DNA from: Bacteroidota bacterium
GTDB lineage: Bacteria > Bacteroidota > Bacteroidia > Flavobacteriales_F > PHOS-HE28
Direction of reading: 5' to 3'
Length of the DNA stretch: 33,015 nucleotides
Assembly (NCBI GenBank): GCA_018266685.1
Contig: JAFDZY010000209.1
Location: forward strand, 1-33,015
The notes under the pieces were generated by a model, which worked only from the letters and a program-made list of their open reading frames with translations, was not told the origin of the DNA and did no database searches. How positions within the stretch are numbered: position 1 is the stretch's first letter; each line of letters opens with the position of its first letter. Made by a program: the position numbers and the translations under genes. Below are positions 7,403 through 14,864 of this stretch, one piece after another.

Positions 7403-7798
7403 TTAATCCTTCAAGTTGTTGACTACGCGTTGAATGCCATCCTTAAGCAGCGCGGTGTTGAAGTTGATGATCAGACCGAGTTTGTTCCCGGTAAGCTTCA
7501 GATAGGTCAATACTTGGGCCAGGTATACGGGGTGGATCTCCTCTACGGCTTTCAATTCCACGATCAACTTTCCGCTTATGCGTAGGTCCAAACGGTAGCC
7601 AACATGGATGGTTACACCCCGGTAATTCAAGGGTAACGCCACTTGGCGTTCCACTTCGTGTCCCATCTCCTGCAATTCATGGACCATGCATGCTTCATAG
7701 GCGCTTTCCAGCAAACCGGGACCCAAATGCCTGTGCACTCTAAACGCCGCCTCCACAACGTCCTTCGCAATTTCGTTCGGATGTAGATCCGCCTTCAT
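7403..7798 (-). CDS. GxxExxY family protein
   Basis: A 131-residue protein of the GxxExxY family, small accessory proteins with a PD-(D/E)xK nuclease-like core and no established role. The name-giving motif is G28-L-L-E31-S-A-Y34. The nuclease-like signature follows as GYRLDLRISGKLIVELKAVEEI, then the conserved HPVYLAQVLTYLKLTGNKLGLIINFNTALLKDGIQRVVN. It is complete and of family-typical length. It is flanked by perfect 21-bp inverted repeats (7347-7367 and 7850-7870), and sits between a C45 hydrolase and an ATP-grasp gene that otherwise look functionally linked. Such genes are often scattered singly in Bacteroidota and other genomes, suggesting mobility (inference). Confidence 0.9.
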   Translation of the reverse strand: MKADLHPNEIAKDVVEAAFRVHRHLGPGLLESAYEACMVHELQEMGHEVERQVALPLNYRGVTIHVGYRLDLRISGKLIVELKAVEEIHPVYLAQVLTYLKLTGNKLGLIINFNTALLKDGIQRVVNNLKD

Positions 7799-7849
7799 TT
7801 CCGCTGGTCACTTATCCCGTCCAATGCGTCAATGCCGTTTGCGCCCGTT

Positions 7850-7870
7850 GCGTCGTTGCGCCGTTGCGGT
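7850..7870. repeat. Right inverted repeat flanking the GxxExxY gene
   Basis: Perfect 21-nt inverted match to 7347-7367, ending CGCCGTTGCGGT. It lies in a stretch (7820-7912) rich in CGTTGCGTCGTTGCG-like iterations with further partial copies. No gene is seen in 7799-7922. Confidence 0.7.
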
Positions 7871-7922
7871 CTTTCCCTTCGTGTTCGTTACGTCGTTGCT
7901 GCATTGCGGTCTGAATACCCCC

Positions 7923-9431
7923 TCACATCATCTTGAATCCCCCGATCTCCATGGCCTGCGGCGATGAGCGGCCCGTGCCGGGGATCTCGCTGCGGTACTC
8001 GTTGCGGATGGCCTGCAACCACTTCTTGGCCCGGGGCGTGAGCTTGAAGTCGTCGGTCATCATGCGGCCGCGCATCACCAGGATGCCCATGTCGGCGCCC
8101 TCGTAGAGCCAATCGCCCACGCGGCTGATGCGCAGGAAGAAGGCCTCATCCTCGGTCTCTACGTAGCGGCGGTGGGTGTCCATGCGCCAATAGTGGATAC
8201 TGCCGTCTGGGCGCATGCGCCAGATGCCGCTGCGCGGGGCTTCGATCACGCGGCGGATGTCGTCCTGCGTGTGCTTGATCACCATCTGCCCCCAGGAGTC
8301 GATGTTCTCCACCTTGGCCCAGCGGCGGTTCAGGGCGTTTACGCTGAGGGTGTACGGCTGGTCCATCCATTCCAGCATGTGGAAGAGGTGCAGCGGGGCG
8401 TCGCCCATGGCGAAGGCCGCATGGTTGGTGATGCTGCTGGCGCCGGTGATGCGCGGGTTGAGCTCGCCGAGGTAGATCTCTCCGTTGTCCTGGTCGATCA
8501 GGAAGTCCAGTTCGAAATAGCCTTTGTAGCCTTCCTTGAGCAGCTGATCTCCGAAGAGCCGGGTGTACTTCCGGGCCTTGGCGCGAATGGACGGCGTGAA
8601 GGCCTCCGCGTAGATCTCATTGCCGCACCAGCCGCCTTTGTAGGGTGTTAGCTCCTTGAAGCCCACCAGTTCGGTCATCAGCGGGGCCACGATGGTGCCG
8701 TGGCGGGTAACGCAGGCTTCCATCGCCGCGCCGCGGCAGTTGATGCGCTTCATCACCTTGCACTCCTTCTCCTTCTCGATCTCGTGGGCGTGCTTGCGGT
8801 AGTCTGCTTCCTCCTTGATGAAGAAGGTGGTGTGGCCGCTGTCGCCGAAGGGGGTTTGCACCACCAGGTCGTTGCCCAGCTTGGCCGCCACCTTCAACAG
8901 ATGCCCGTAGCTCTTCACCGGGCTGAGCACGTAGGGCACCGGCGGCACGCCGGCCTTCTCGGCCACCCGGTTGGTGTTCACTTTGTTGTCCATGAAGGTG
9001 CGAAGCTTGGCCGGGGGGAACATCACTTCCAGGCCCAATTTGCGCGCCAGTTTCTCGGTCTTTTCATCGAACATGAGGAAGAGCACCTTGCCTGCGGAGC
9101 CGTTCCGTTTGCGCTTGGCGATGTACTCCTTCACCTCGCTGTGGGTGAGCAGGTAGTTGTTGATGTCCTCAATGCTCTGGAACTCCTCGTGTGGCTCCTC
9201 CGTCACTGGGTTCATCAGGTTGGGGTGCAGCCCATCGAAACAGTCGATATAGGTGATGAACTTGAAGCCCTTCACCCATTCATCGGCCCCCAGCAGGTTG
9301 AAGTTGGTTGCGCTGATGAAGTAGATGGGCGTTTCATTGCGGTGGAAGAACCGGCGGATGTCGCTCAGGCCATGGAGCGCGGGTTGCTTGGCTGGCTTGC
9401 GGGCGGGGGCTTTCTTCGCTTTGGCGCTCAT
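7923..9431 (-). CDS. ATP-grasp ligase (biotin carboxylase/carbamoyl-phosphate synthase-like)
   Basis: A 502-residue ATP-grasp protein, expected to activate a carboxylate as an acyl-phosphate and join it to an amine or similar nucleophile. Central motifs: DNKVNTNRVAEKAGVPPVPYV (start of the ATP-grasp unit), LGNDLVVQTPFGDSGHTTFFI (ATP-binding lysine region replaced by hydrophobic/Gln residues), and the Mg-ATP site YFELDFLIDQDNGEIYLGELNPRITGASS with the classic E...ELNPR pair. A Lys/Ala/Pro-rich N-terminus (SAKAKKAPARKPAKQPA) precedes the folded part and is unusual. The C-terminal 130 residues follow no family I can name. It is not linked to biotin carrier genes, so an amino-acid or amine ligase role is more likely than carboxylation. 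Neighbours are C45 hydrolase, decarboxylase and aminotransferase genes. Confidence 0.82.
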   Translation of the reverse strand: MSAKAKKAPARKPAKQPALHGLSDIRRFFHRNETPIYFISATNFNLLGADEWVKGFKFITYIDCFDGLHPNLMNPVTEEPHEEFQSIEDINNYLLTHSEVKEYIAKRKRNGSAGKVLFLMFDEKTEKLARKLGLEVMFPPAKLRTFMDNKVNTNRVAEKAGVPPVPYVLSPVKSYGHLLKVAAKLGNDLVVQTPFGDSGHTTFFIKEEADYRKHAHEIEKEKECKVMKRINCRGAAMEACVTRHGTIVAPLMTELVGFKELTPYKGGWCGNEIYAEAFTPSIRAKARKYTRLFGDQLLKEGYKGYFELDFLIDQDNGEIYLGELNPRITGASSITNHAAFAMGDAPLHLFHMLEWMDQPYTLSVNALNRRWAKVENIDSWGQMVIKHTQDDIRRVIEAPRSGIWRMRPDGSIHYWRMDTHRRYVETEDEAFFLRISRVGDWLYEGADMGILVMRGRMMTDDFKLTPRAKKWLQAIRNEYRSEIPGTGRSSPQAMEIGGFKMM

Positions 9432-9550
9432 GGCTCCGGGTATTGTTCGCGGTGGTGATCAGGTTTCACCGGACCCGACGAATGTAGGGAAGCGGGGCTG
9501 GATGGAGGTGGCACGACCGCCTGTATCCTCCGTTCAATGGCCGGGGTTTT

Positions 9551-9730
9551 ACCACAAAGCACACGAAGGACACAAAGAACTACTTGTGGCGCCCCTCGTT
9601 GCGCACCTCGTGTGCTTTGCGGTAGGCGAAGTCCATAATCTCTTTGTGCCCTTCGTGCCTTTGCGGTAGGCGAAGCCCAAGATTTCAGGCATGCTTTGTG
9701 CCCTTCGTGCCCTTTGCGGTCGGCGAAGCC
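9551..9730. repeat. Array of CTTTGTG..CTTCGTG..CTTTGCGG repeats
   Basis: This gene-free stretch holds three direct units ending in GCGGTaGGCGAAG (at about 9619-9631, 9663-9677 and 9716-9730). Each is preceded by words such as CTTTGTGCCCTTCGTGCC. An inverted partner (ACCACAAAGCACACGAAGG, 9551-9569) faces them. A fourth direct unit is at 10475-10511. The short-word repetition produces a spurious open frame on the minus strand. In the remaining part of the gap (9432-9550) I see only the leader of the ATP-grasp gene. Confidence 0.75.
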
Positions 9731-9740
9731 AAAGATCCCC

Positions 9741-9812
9741 TCACTTGTTCCTTTCATAAAAGAACCCGATCAGCGCCTCCTGCCGGAACTGCATCTTGTA
9801 GTTCAGCAGCGG
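9741..9812. repeat. Direct repeat (left copy) duplicating the 3' end of the beta-barrel gene
   Basis: These 72 bp match 10521-10592 at 69 positions, offset by exactly 780. On the minus strand they encode the same last codons (NYKMQFRQEALIGFFYERNK and stop) as the truncated gene at 10521-10919. The match stops 6 nt before the ORF6N stop codon, so the ORF6N gene lies cleanly between the two copies. Confidence 0.9.
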
Positions 9813-9818
9813 AATACA

Positions 9819-10400
9819 TCACCGTTCCGGCTTGTGCTTCCCCTGCTTGAACCCTACCACAGGCCGTTGTTTCACCTTGGCCACTTGGGCCAGCAGCAGC
9901 CGGTTCTCCTCTTCTTTCCTCATGCGGTTCAGGATGTTGAAGATCACCTTGATGTCGCGGCTGTTATGGCCAACGGTGCTTCTGACCTTCTCCAGCTCAA
10001 ACATCAGTTCCTTGTGGTTGGTGTACAGATCACGCATGCGGACGAATTGGCGCATGATCTGAATGTTCACCAAGCTCGCCGTGGCACTGTTCAATACACT
10101 TGACAGCATCAGCACCCCATGTTCGGTAAAAACGGACGGGGTCTTCCTGCGTCCGCCCCAACTTGATGTCGCATTCTGCGACTTCAAGGCATCCCACTCT
10201 TGCACGGTGAGTTCGAACATGAAGTCCGAGGGGAACCTCTCGATGTTTCGTTTCACCTGTTCGTTCAGCCGCCTTGTCTCCACTTGGTACAGCTCCGCAA
10301 GATCGCTGTCCAGCATCACCTTATGGCCACGTACTGTGTGGATCTTGCTGATGACCAGCTCATCGGCAATTGCCGGAACCTGTTGCTTGGGCTTTGCCAT
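9819..10400 (-). CDS. ORF6N domain-containing protein (putative DNA-binding, phage-type)
   Basis: A 193-residue protein with an N-terminal ORF6N domain, a DNA-binding module known from phage and virus regulators/antirepressors. The domain is clear: ISKIHTVRGHKVMLDSDLAELY, VETRRLNEQVKRNIERFPSDFMFELT, then WGGRRKTPSVFTEHGVLMLSSVLNS and VNIQIMRQFVRMRDL. A helical, charged C-terminal segment follows and may oligomerise. The frame is open to 10427, but ATG at 10400 is preferred: a TAAGTTTA element (7 of 8 to TAnnTTTG) ends 8 nt before it. The gene is bounded by 72-bp direct repeats (9741-9812, 10521-10592), so it looks like a recent single-gene insertion into a minus-strand gene cluster. Role in the cell unknown. 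Confidence 0.88.
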   Translation of the reverse strand: MAKPKQQVPAIADELVISKIHTVRGHKVMLDSDLAELYQVETRRLNEQVKRNIERFPSDFMFELTVQEWDALKSQNATSSWGGRRKTPSVFTEHGVLMLSSVLNSATASLVNIQIMRQFVRMRDLYTNHKELMFELEKVRSTVGHNSRDIKVIFNILNRMRKEEENRLLLAQVAKVKQRPVVGFKQGKHKPER

Positions 10401-10474
10401 GGCGTTGGTAAACTTATGCTGTTGCATAGAATGGGGTACGCCATACTAACAATGCACCCCACAACCCCAGCCCC

Positions 10475-10511
10475 CTTTGTGACCTTTGTGTTCTTTGCGA
10501 TCGGCGAAGCC
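10475..10511. repeat. Distal unit of the CTTTGTG/CTTTGCG repeat family
   Basis: CTTTGTGACCTTTGTGTTCTTTGCG followed by ATCGGCGAAGCC resembles the units at 9619-9730. As at the left copy, it lies immediately beyond the duplicated gene end, so the whole duplicated block is about 110-120 bp. Confidence 0.65.
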
Positions 10512-10520
10512 CTCAATTCA

Positions 10521-10592
10521 TCACTTGTTCCGCTCATAAAAGAACCCGATCAGCGCCTCCTGCCGGAACTGCATCTTGTAGTTCAACAGCGG
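10521..10592. repeat. Direct repeat (right copy) at the 3' end of the beta-barrel gene
   Basis: Partner of 9741-9812 (3 mismatches in 72). It is the in-place 3' end of the gene at 10521-10919. Confidence 0.9.
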
Positions 10593-10919
10593 GTTGTAGG
10601 CCAAGCGCGTATCGAAGCGCAGTTGCAGGTATTTCCACAGCTTCACGATCACCATGTTGCTCAGTTGCAGGTTCACATGGTCGCGGTCCAGCCCGTTGCC
10701 GAAGACGCGCGTGTTGTTGACCCACTGCACCCGCTCCCCGAAATTTTTGTTGATGGCCGCAGCGATGCTGAAGCCGTAGTTCAGGAAGTAGAAGGCCCTC
10801 TTTCCCTCGATCACATTGGCATCCGTGAAGGTGGGGGCGGTGGTCTCCTTGGGCGAGCTGCTGAACTGCACGGTAGCAAAAGCGAAGTTGATATTGCTCT
10901 TTTGCCAGAAGGTGAACAC
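10521..10919 (-). pseudogene. C-terminal fragment of an outer-membrane beta-barrel-type protein
   Basis: The open frame gives 132 residues from a GTG that follows directly after an in-frame TGA (10920-10922), with no signal peptide. The sequence alternates hydrophobic and polar residues in strand-like blocks: INFAFATVQFSSS, YFLNYGFSIAAAINKNF, VQWVNNTRVFG, VNLQLSNMVIVKLWKYLQLRFDTRLAY, and YKMQFRQEALIGFFYERN. This is the style of the last strands of a Bacteroidota beta-barrel protein; the closest family I can think of is DUF3078, but that is a tentative match. The missing N-terminus suggests a truncated gene. Its last 72 bp are duplicated at 9741-9812 around the ORF6N gene. Confidence 0.55.
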
Positions 10920-11115
10920 TCACACCTGTTCGCGTAATCAACGCGGGCATATCCTCCCCAATCGTTCGTAACGGCCATCGCTGTTCCGATCTAAATACCC
11001 TTCCGCCCTTTGTTGAAGGAGCGCGCTGCAAGCACGCCTGGATCTTCGCACGCGTTGCAAACACAGGCGAGCGCGGGGTGCGTCCAGCAGCACATTTTGC
11101 GACTATGAGCGCGGC

Positions 11116-11355
11116 GTGGTGAATGTGCCTTTCGCAGTGGTAGTGAAAGCCGCGGAGTTTTACAAACAAGACCTGAGCTATTTCTACAGCATGCGCGGCC
11201 CGGTGAGCAATACCATGAACGACCAGGCGAGCAATAGCCATGTGGAGCAGCAGCACAGCATGCCCAAGGAAGTAATGGACCGGCTGATGGAGCGCTACGA
11301 GGCGATGAACGAGCGGTTGATGAGCCTATTGGAAAAGTTCATGCCGGGGAAGTAG
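11116..11355 (+). pseudogene. Remnant of an XRE-type helix-turn-helix regulator
   Basis: From the first GTG the frame encodes VVNVPFAVVVKAAEFYKQDLSYFYSM, typical of the end of an XRE/Cro-like HTH domain, then a linker and a charged helix (PKEVMDRLMERYEAMNERLMSLLEKF) that may form a coiled coil. The same frame is open back to 11017 without an ATG, and there reads GASSSTFCDYERG, which lines up with the HTH consensus GVSxSTxSDYERG. The first helices are not recognisable in this frame. TTGAAGGAGCGC at 11013 in another frame (LKER) could be the old start, implying a frameshift. It is therefore called a decayed regulator; a functional short protein starting at 11116 or at the ATG at 11215 cannot be excluded. 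Confidence 0.5.
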
Positions 11356-11377
11356 TGTGGAAGCCTTTGCTGCGCGC

Positions 11378-14146
11378 TTACGCCTTTTTCTTCTTCACCT
11401 CTCCTTCTGCCCCGTTGCCGGGCATTGCGCTGCGCATGCCGCCCATGGCGGTGCCGGTGCGTTGCCTTCCCAGGGCCTGCTCGGTGAACACGCGCAGGCC
11501 GAGGTCTGCTCGGAAGCCGTGGATCTCCTTCACGTCCAAGGCGATCAGGAAGTCCAGCACATCTTGGCGGATCACTTGGCCGGGCACCAGCACAGGGAAG
11601 CCGGGCGGGTAGGGGATCACGAAGTTGGCCGAGACAAACTCCTCGCCGGCCATGGTGCGATGGCGGCACTCCTGGAGCTTTATGTACTCGGAGTTCTTTT
11701 CGTCGTAGGTGAGGAAGTAGGCCTTGCGCAGGTCGCCGCCGGGCACGCCGGGCACGGCGCGGAACGAATCGTGGAACTGGCTGAAGTCCGGCAATGGCGG
11801 CACTTCCTGCGTGAGCGAGCGGATGCGGTCGATGTGCAGTTTCTTTTCGGCGGGGTTCAGCGCGTTGTTGCGGGCCTCCAGCTCGTCGGCGATGGTGAGC
11901 AGCACTTTCAGCAGGTAGGCCACGGACCCGCGCGTGGTGCCGATGTTGGTCATGAACAGCACGCTGTTGCGCGAGGTCTTGTTCACCTGGATGTTGTGCT
12001 TGTCCATCAGGTACCGGTTCTTGAACGTGTTGCCGTCCACGCCGGTCTTGCCCGTGTACAGGTTGATCTTGGTGGGGTCCACCACGAATTCGTCCCCGGC
12101 CCAGGCTTGCTCAATACGGTTCCAGCCTTTGGCCACCTTGCTGTAGTATTCCTTGAGGCCGGACGCCCGGTACTTTTCGGGTACCAGTTCCTCCACGGTG
12201 ACAATGTCGAAGTAGCGGCGCAGTTTGGGGTGCTCGTTGATCTTGTGGCGCAGCAGCATGCCTTGCTCAATGGCCTTTTCCACCAGTTCGTAGCCTTCGA
12301 ACTCCACCTGCCTGCGGCCGATGTCCAGGCTGGCGAGGATCTGGTAGTTGGGGCTGGTGCTGGTGTGGGCCATGTAGGCCTCGTGGAAGCTGTCCTCGCT
12401 CTTGCGCTTGAAGTCCTCGTCCCAGATGTGGATCATGCTGCCCTGGCGCATGGAGGTGAGCGTTTTGTGCGTGCTTTGGGTGGCGTACACGCGGATGCGC
12501 ACTTTTTCGGGATCGGGCAGCAGGGGCTCTTCGCCTTTCTTCAGTGAGGCGATGTGTTCCGCGTACTCCTTGCGATAGGCCTCGCTGTGGTATTTGCGGT
12601 GCAGGCGCGCTGCGCTGAACATGGCGGTGCGCTGCTTGAAGATGTAGCTGAAGCCGGCGTAGGCGAACCAGGCCTCGTCCCACAGGAAGATCATGTCCGG
12701 CTTGATGGCCAGCACCTGCTCCATCACGCGCTGCACGTTGTACACCACACCATCGAAGGTGCAGTTGGTGAGCAGCAGCATCTTCACGTGCTGTAGGCGG
12801 CCGGCGTGCTTCAGCTCGAGCAATTTGGTGCGGATCTCCTCCAGCGGCACCGCGCCGTACATGCTGAAGGCCGGCAGTTGGTAGCTGTCCAAATACACGG
12901 GGAATGCGCCGGTGAGGGCCAGGCCGTAGTGGTGGCTTTTGTGGCAGTCGCGGTCCACGAGCACCATGTCGTGCGGCTCCACCAGGGCTTGCAGCACGAT
13001 CTTGTTGCTGGTGCTGGTGCCGTTGGTGGCGAAGTAGGTGTACTGTGCGCCGAAAGCATGCGCGGCCCGTTCCTGCGCGGCCTTCAGCGGGCCGGTGGGC
13101 TGGAGCAGGGAGTCCAGGCCGCCGCTGGTGCTGGAGGTTTCGGCCATGAAGAGGTTGCGGCCGTAGAAGGCGCCGAAGTCCTGGATCCAGCGGCTTTTGA
13201 ACACGGAGTTGCCGCGCGAAATGGGCATGGCGTGGAAGACGCCCATGGGCCTGCGGCTGTAGTCCACCAAGGCGGTGAAGAAGGGCGTTTCATACTTTTC
13301 CTGGATGCCGCGCAGGATGGTGTGGTGCATTTCCTGCAAGTCCTCCTGCCGGTAGAAGATGCGGCGGAAGTTCTGCACGGTGGTGTCCTTGAGCTCGCCC
13401 AAGGGGGTGTCGGTGACGTAGTAGCGGTCCACCTCCGGGCGGAACCAGCGCATGATCTTGCCTAACAGCGGGCCCATGTCGGCGCGGGGCCGGTTGCCCA
13501 GGTCCACCTCCTTGATGGCCCGGATGTAGTCGCTGAGGAAGCCCTTGGCATTGGCGGAGGCGAAGGGCATGCCGTAGCGGATCACACAGGCTTGGATGTT
13601 GGGGTTGAAGAGCAGGGCGATCAGCGCATCCTGCACGGTGGGCACCACGATCAGGTCGTAGGTGAAGGCATCGGCGGGGCTGCGCATCTCGGCGATGCGG
13701 TCCTTGAGGTCGCGTTCGCCCTGCTCATCGAGGTCGTCCACCACCAGCAGTTCGAAGTACTTGTTGCGGTTGCGCTCCTCACCTTCCCCGTGGTGGTCTT
13801 CCTCCTCCACGGAGGGCAGGCCCGCATCCAGCCGCACCAGGCCGCTTACGAAGGTGCGGACCACTTTTTCCACCAAGGTGACCAGGGCGGTGTATTCGCC
13901 GCGTAGCAGGCGGGCCTGCATGGCGCGAACCACCTCCTGCCCCGGGTAGGCCCAGTAGAGTTCAATGACCAGCAGGTCCGCGAGCAGGTCCTCCACGGCC
14001 TGCGCGGCATCGCGCTTGTTCGTTACGGCCACCAAACGCGCGGTGGCGGCTTTCAGCGCTTCCCATTTGTGGGTGCGCAGGCGGCCTGCATTGTAGAATT
14101 CCTGCGGCGGTTCAGGCGGTGCTGCGGGTTTGTTGCGTTGGGGCAT
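11378..14146 (-). CDS. Orn/Lys/Arg family PLP-dependent decarboxylase (long form)
   Basis: A 922-residue fold-type-I decarboxylase of the Orn/Lys/Arg family, converting a basic amino acid to a diamine (cadaverine, putrescine) or agmatine. It has an N-terminal receiver-like wing domain (about 130-220: YFELLVVDDLDEQGE, AFTYDLIVVPT) and then the PLP domain with TNGTSTSNK (374-382), DRDCHKSHHYGLALTGAFPVYL and LWDEAW with the pyridine-binding Asp490. The Schiff-base lysine is K561 in ATQSTHKTLTSMRQGSMIH, and the C-terminal domain has VIPYPPGFPVLVPGQVI. It is longer than the enteric enzymes of about 710-760 residues, mainly through insertions such as the acidic stretch EEEDHHGEGEERNRNK. Arginine versus lysine specificity cannot be read off. 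ATG at 14146 is preferred over the upstream 14209 because a TACATTTC -7 element lies between them. Confidence 0.92.
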   Translation of the reverse strand: MPQRNKPAAPPEPPQEFYNAGRLRTHKWEALKAATARLVAVTNKRDAAQAVEDLLADLLVIELYWAYPGQEVVRAMQARLLRGEYTALVTLVEKVVRTFVSGLVRLDAGLPSVEEEDHHGEGEERNRNKYFELLVVDDLDEQGERDLKDRIAEMRSPADAFTYDLIVVPTVQDALIALLFNPNIQACVIRYGMPFASANAKGFLSDYIRAIKEVDLGNRPRADMGPLLGKIMRWFRPEVDRYYVTDTPLGELKDTTVQNFRRIFYRQEDLQEMHHTILRGIQEKYETPFFTALVDYSRRPMGVFHAMPISRGNSVFKSRWIQDFGAFYGRNLFMAETSSTSGGLDSLLQPTGPLKAAQERAAHAFGAQYTYFATNGTSTSNKIVLQALVEPHDMVLVDRDCHKSHHYGLALTGAFPVYLDSYQLPAFSMYGAVPLEEIRTKLLELKHAGRLQHVKMLLLTNCTFDGVVYNVQRVMEQVLAIKPDMIFLWDEAWFAYAGFSYIFKQRTAMFSAARLHRKYHSEAYRKEYAEHIASLKKGEEPLLPDPEKVRIRVYATQSTHKTLTSMRQGSMIHIWDEDFKRKSEDSFHEAYMAHTSTSPNYQILASLDIGRRQVEFEGYELVEKAIEQGMLLRHKINEHPKLRRYFDIVTVEELVPEKYRASGLKEYYSKVAKGWNRIEQAWAGDEFVVDPTKINLYTGKTGVDGNTFKNRYLMDKHNIQVNKTSRNSVLFMTNIGTTRGSVAYLLKVLLTIADELEARNNALNPAEKKLHIDRIRSLTQEVPPLPDFSQFHDSFRAVPGVPGGDLRKAYFLTYDEKNSEYIKLQECRHRTMAGEEFVSANFVIPYPPGFPVLVPGQVIRQDVLDFLIALDVKEIHGFRADLGLRVFTEQALGRQRTGTAMGGMRSAMPGNGAEGEVKKKKA

Positions 14147-14165
14147 GGCCGGGGGTATGCTCCGC

Positions 14166-14173
14166 GAAATGTA
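14166..14173 (-). promoter_or_regulatory. Putative -7 element (TACATTTC) of the decarboxylase gene
   Basis: 7 of 8 match to TAnnTTTG on the minus strand, 19 nt before ATG 14146. It supports that start and suggests that the decarboxylase can be transcribed separately from the aminotransferase-hydrolase genes upstream. Confidence 0.4.
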
Positions 14174-14310
14174 GGGTGCCGTGGGTGAATTGCGCAACGA
14201 ACCCAACAACAGGGGCCCAATCCAAGCGCTGCCTTGCAGCCCTGCCCGGCCAAAATTGGACGTAGCAGAGCACGATTACCTCAGTTGTTGCCGCTATGCG
14301 CGAAGCCCTC

Positions 14311-14790
14311 CTACTGCTTTTTCCGCGCTGCCTTCTTCGCCGGGGCTTTCTTCGCGGCGGCGGGTTTGGCAGCCGCCTGCTTCTTTGCGGGTGCCGCTTT
14401 CTTGGCCACGGGCCGCTCATGCAGCGCAAGCCGGTTGCCTTCGGTGTCAATGATCAGGGCAAACCAGCCGGCATCCCCGCCGATCAGCGTGCGGCCCATC
14501 ACCACCCGGCCGCCGGCCAGGACCACCCGTTCAAGCATCGTGTCCAGGCCCACGGATGCGTTCAGGTAGAGCAGCGCGCCGGTATCGTTGGGCAGGCAGC
14601 CCGGGCCTTGCACTACGGCGCCGCCGATGCCGGTATCCGTGGGGAAATAGGCCATGGCGAAGTCGCCCACCAGGGAGGTGCCCATGGTGATGCCGTAAAC
14701 ATGGTCGTAGAAGGCCTTGGCCCGTAGCATGTCGTAGGCCGGGATCTCGAACCAAGTAACGTATTCCTTGCATGCCGTGAACTTCTTCAT
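14311..14790 (-). CDS. VOC superfamily (glyoxalase/dioxygenase-like) protein with Lys/Ala-rich tail
   Basis: A 159-residue protein with one vicinal-oxygen-chelate-type domain: YVTWFEIPAYDMLRAKAFYDHVYG, MAYFPTDTGIGGAVVQG, ALLYLNASVGLDTMLERVVLAGGRVVM, and GWFALIIDTEGNRLALHE. Proteins of this kind (glyoxalase/bleomycin-resistance-like) are often metal enzymes or binding proteins; the substrate is unknown. The last 30 or so residues are almost only Lys, Ala and Pro (KKAAPAKKQAAAKPAAAKK and onward), like histone H1-type tails, and would bind nucleic acid or other polyanions. ATG 14790 begins the family sequence; an in-frame ATG at 14826 would add 12 residues. It sits between the decarboxylase and the carbon-nitrogen hydrolase, same strand. 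Confidence 0.85.
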   Translation of the reverse strand: MKKFTACKEYVTWFEIPAYDMLRAKAFYDHVYGITMGTSLVGDFAMAYFPTDTGIGGAVVQGPGCLPNDTGALLYLNASVGLDTMLERVVLAGGRVVMGRTLIGGDAGWFALIIDTEGNRLALHERPVAKKAAPAKKQAAAKPAAAKKAPAKKAARKKQ

Positions 14791-14864
14791 GGCCCCCCCA
14801 ACCCCCGTGCTTGCTGTGCTTCCCATGGTTTGTGCGCTTAGATACGGCGTGGATTTGGTTCTGT

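Noticed and set aside
7820-7912. Possible CRISPR-like array
   Set aside because: The repeated CGTTGCG words are short, irregular and without fixed-length spacers; no cas genes are nearby.
9428-9757. Minus-strand 109-codon open frame
   Set aside because: It translates the short-word repeat array (repeating 'KGHEGHK' and 'AKARRAQ' peptides) and has no domain.
10534-11256. Minus-strand 240-codon open frame
   Set aside because: It runs in another frame of the beta-barrel fragment and antisense to the XRE remnant, with His/Arg-rich shadow composition.
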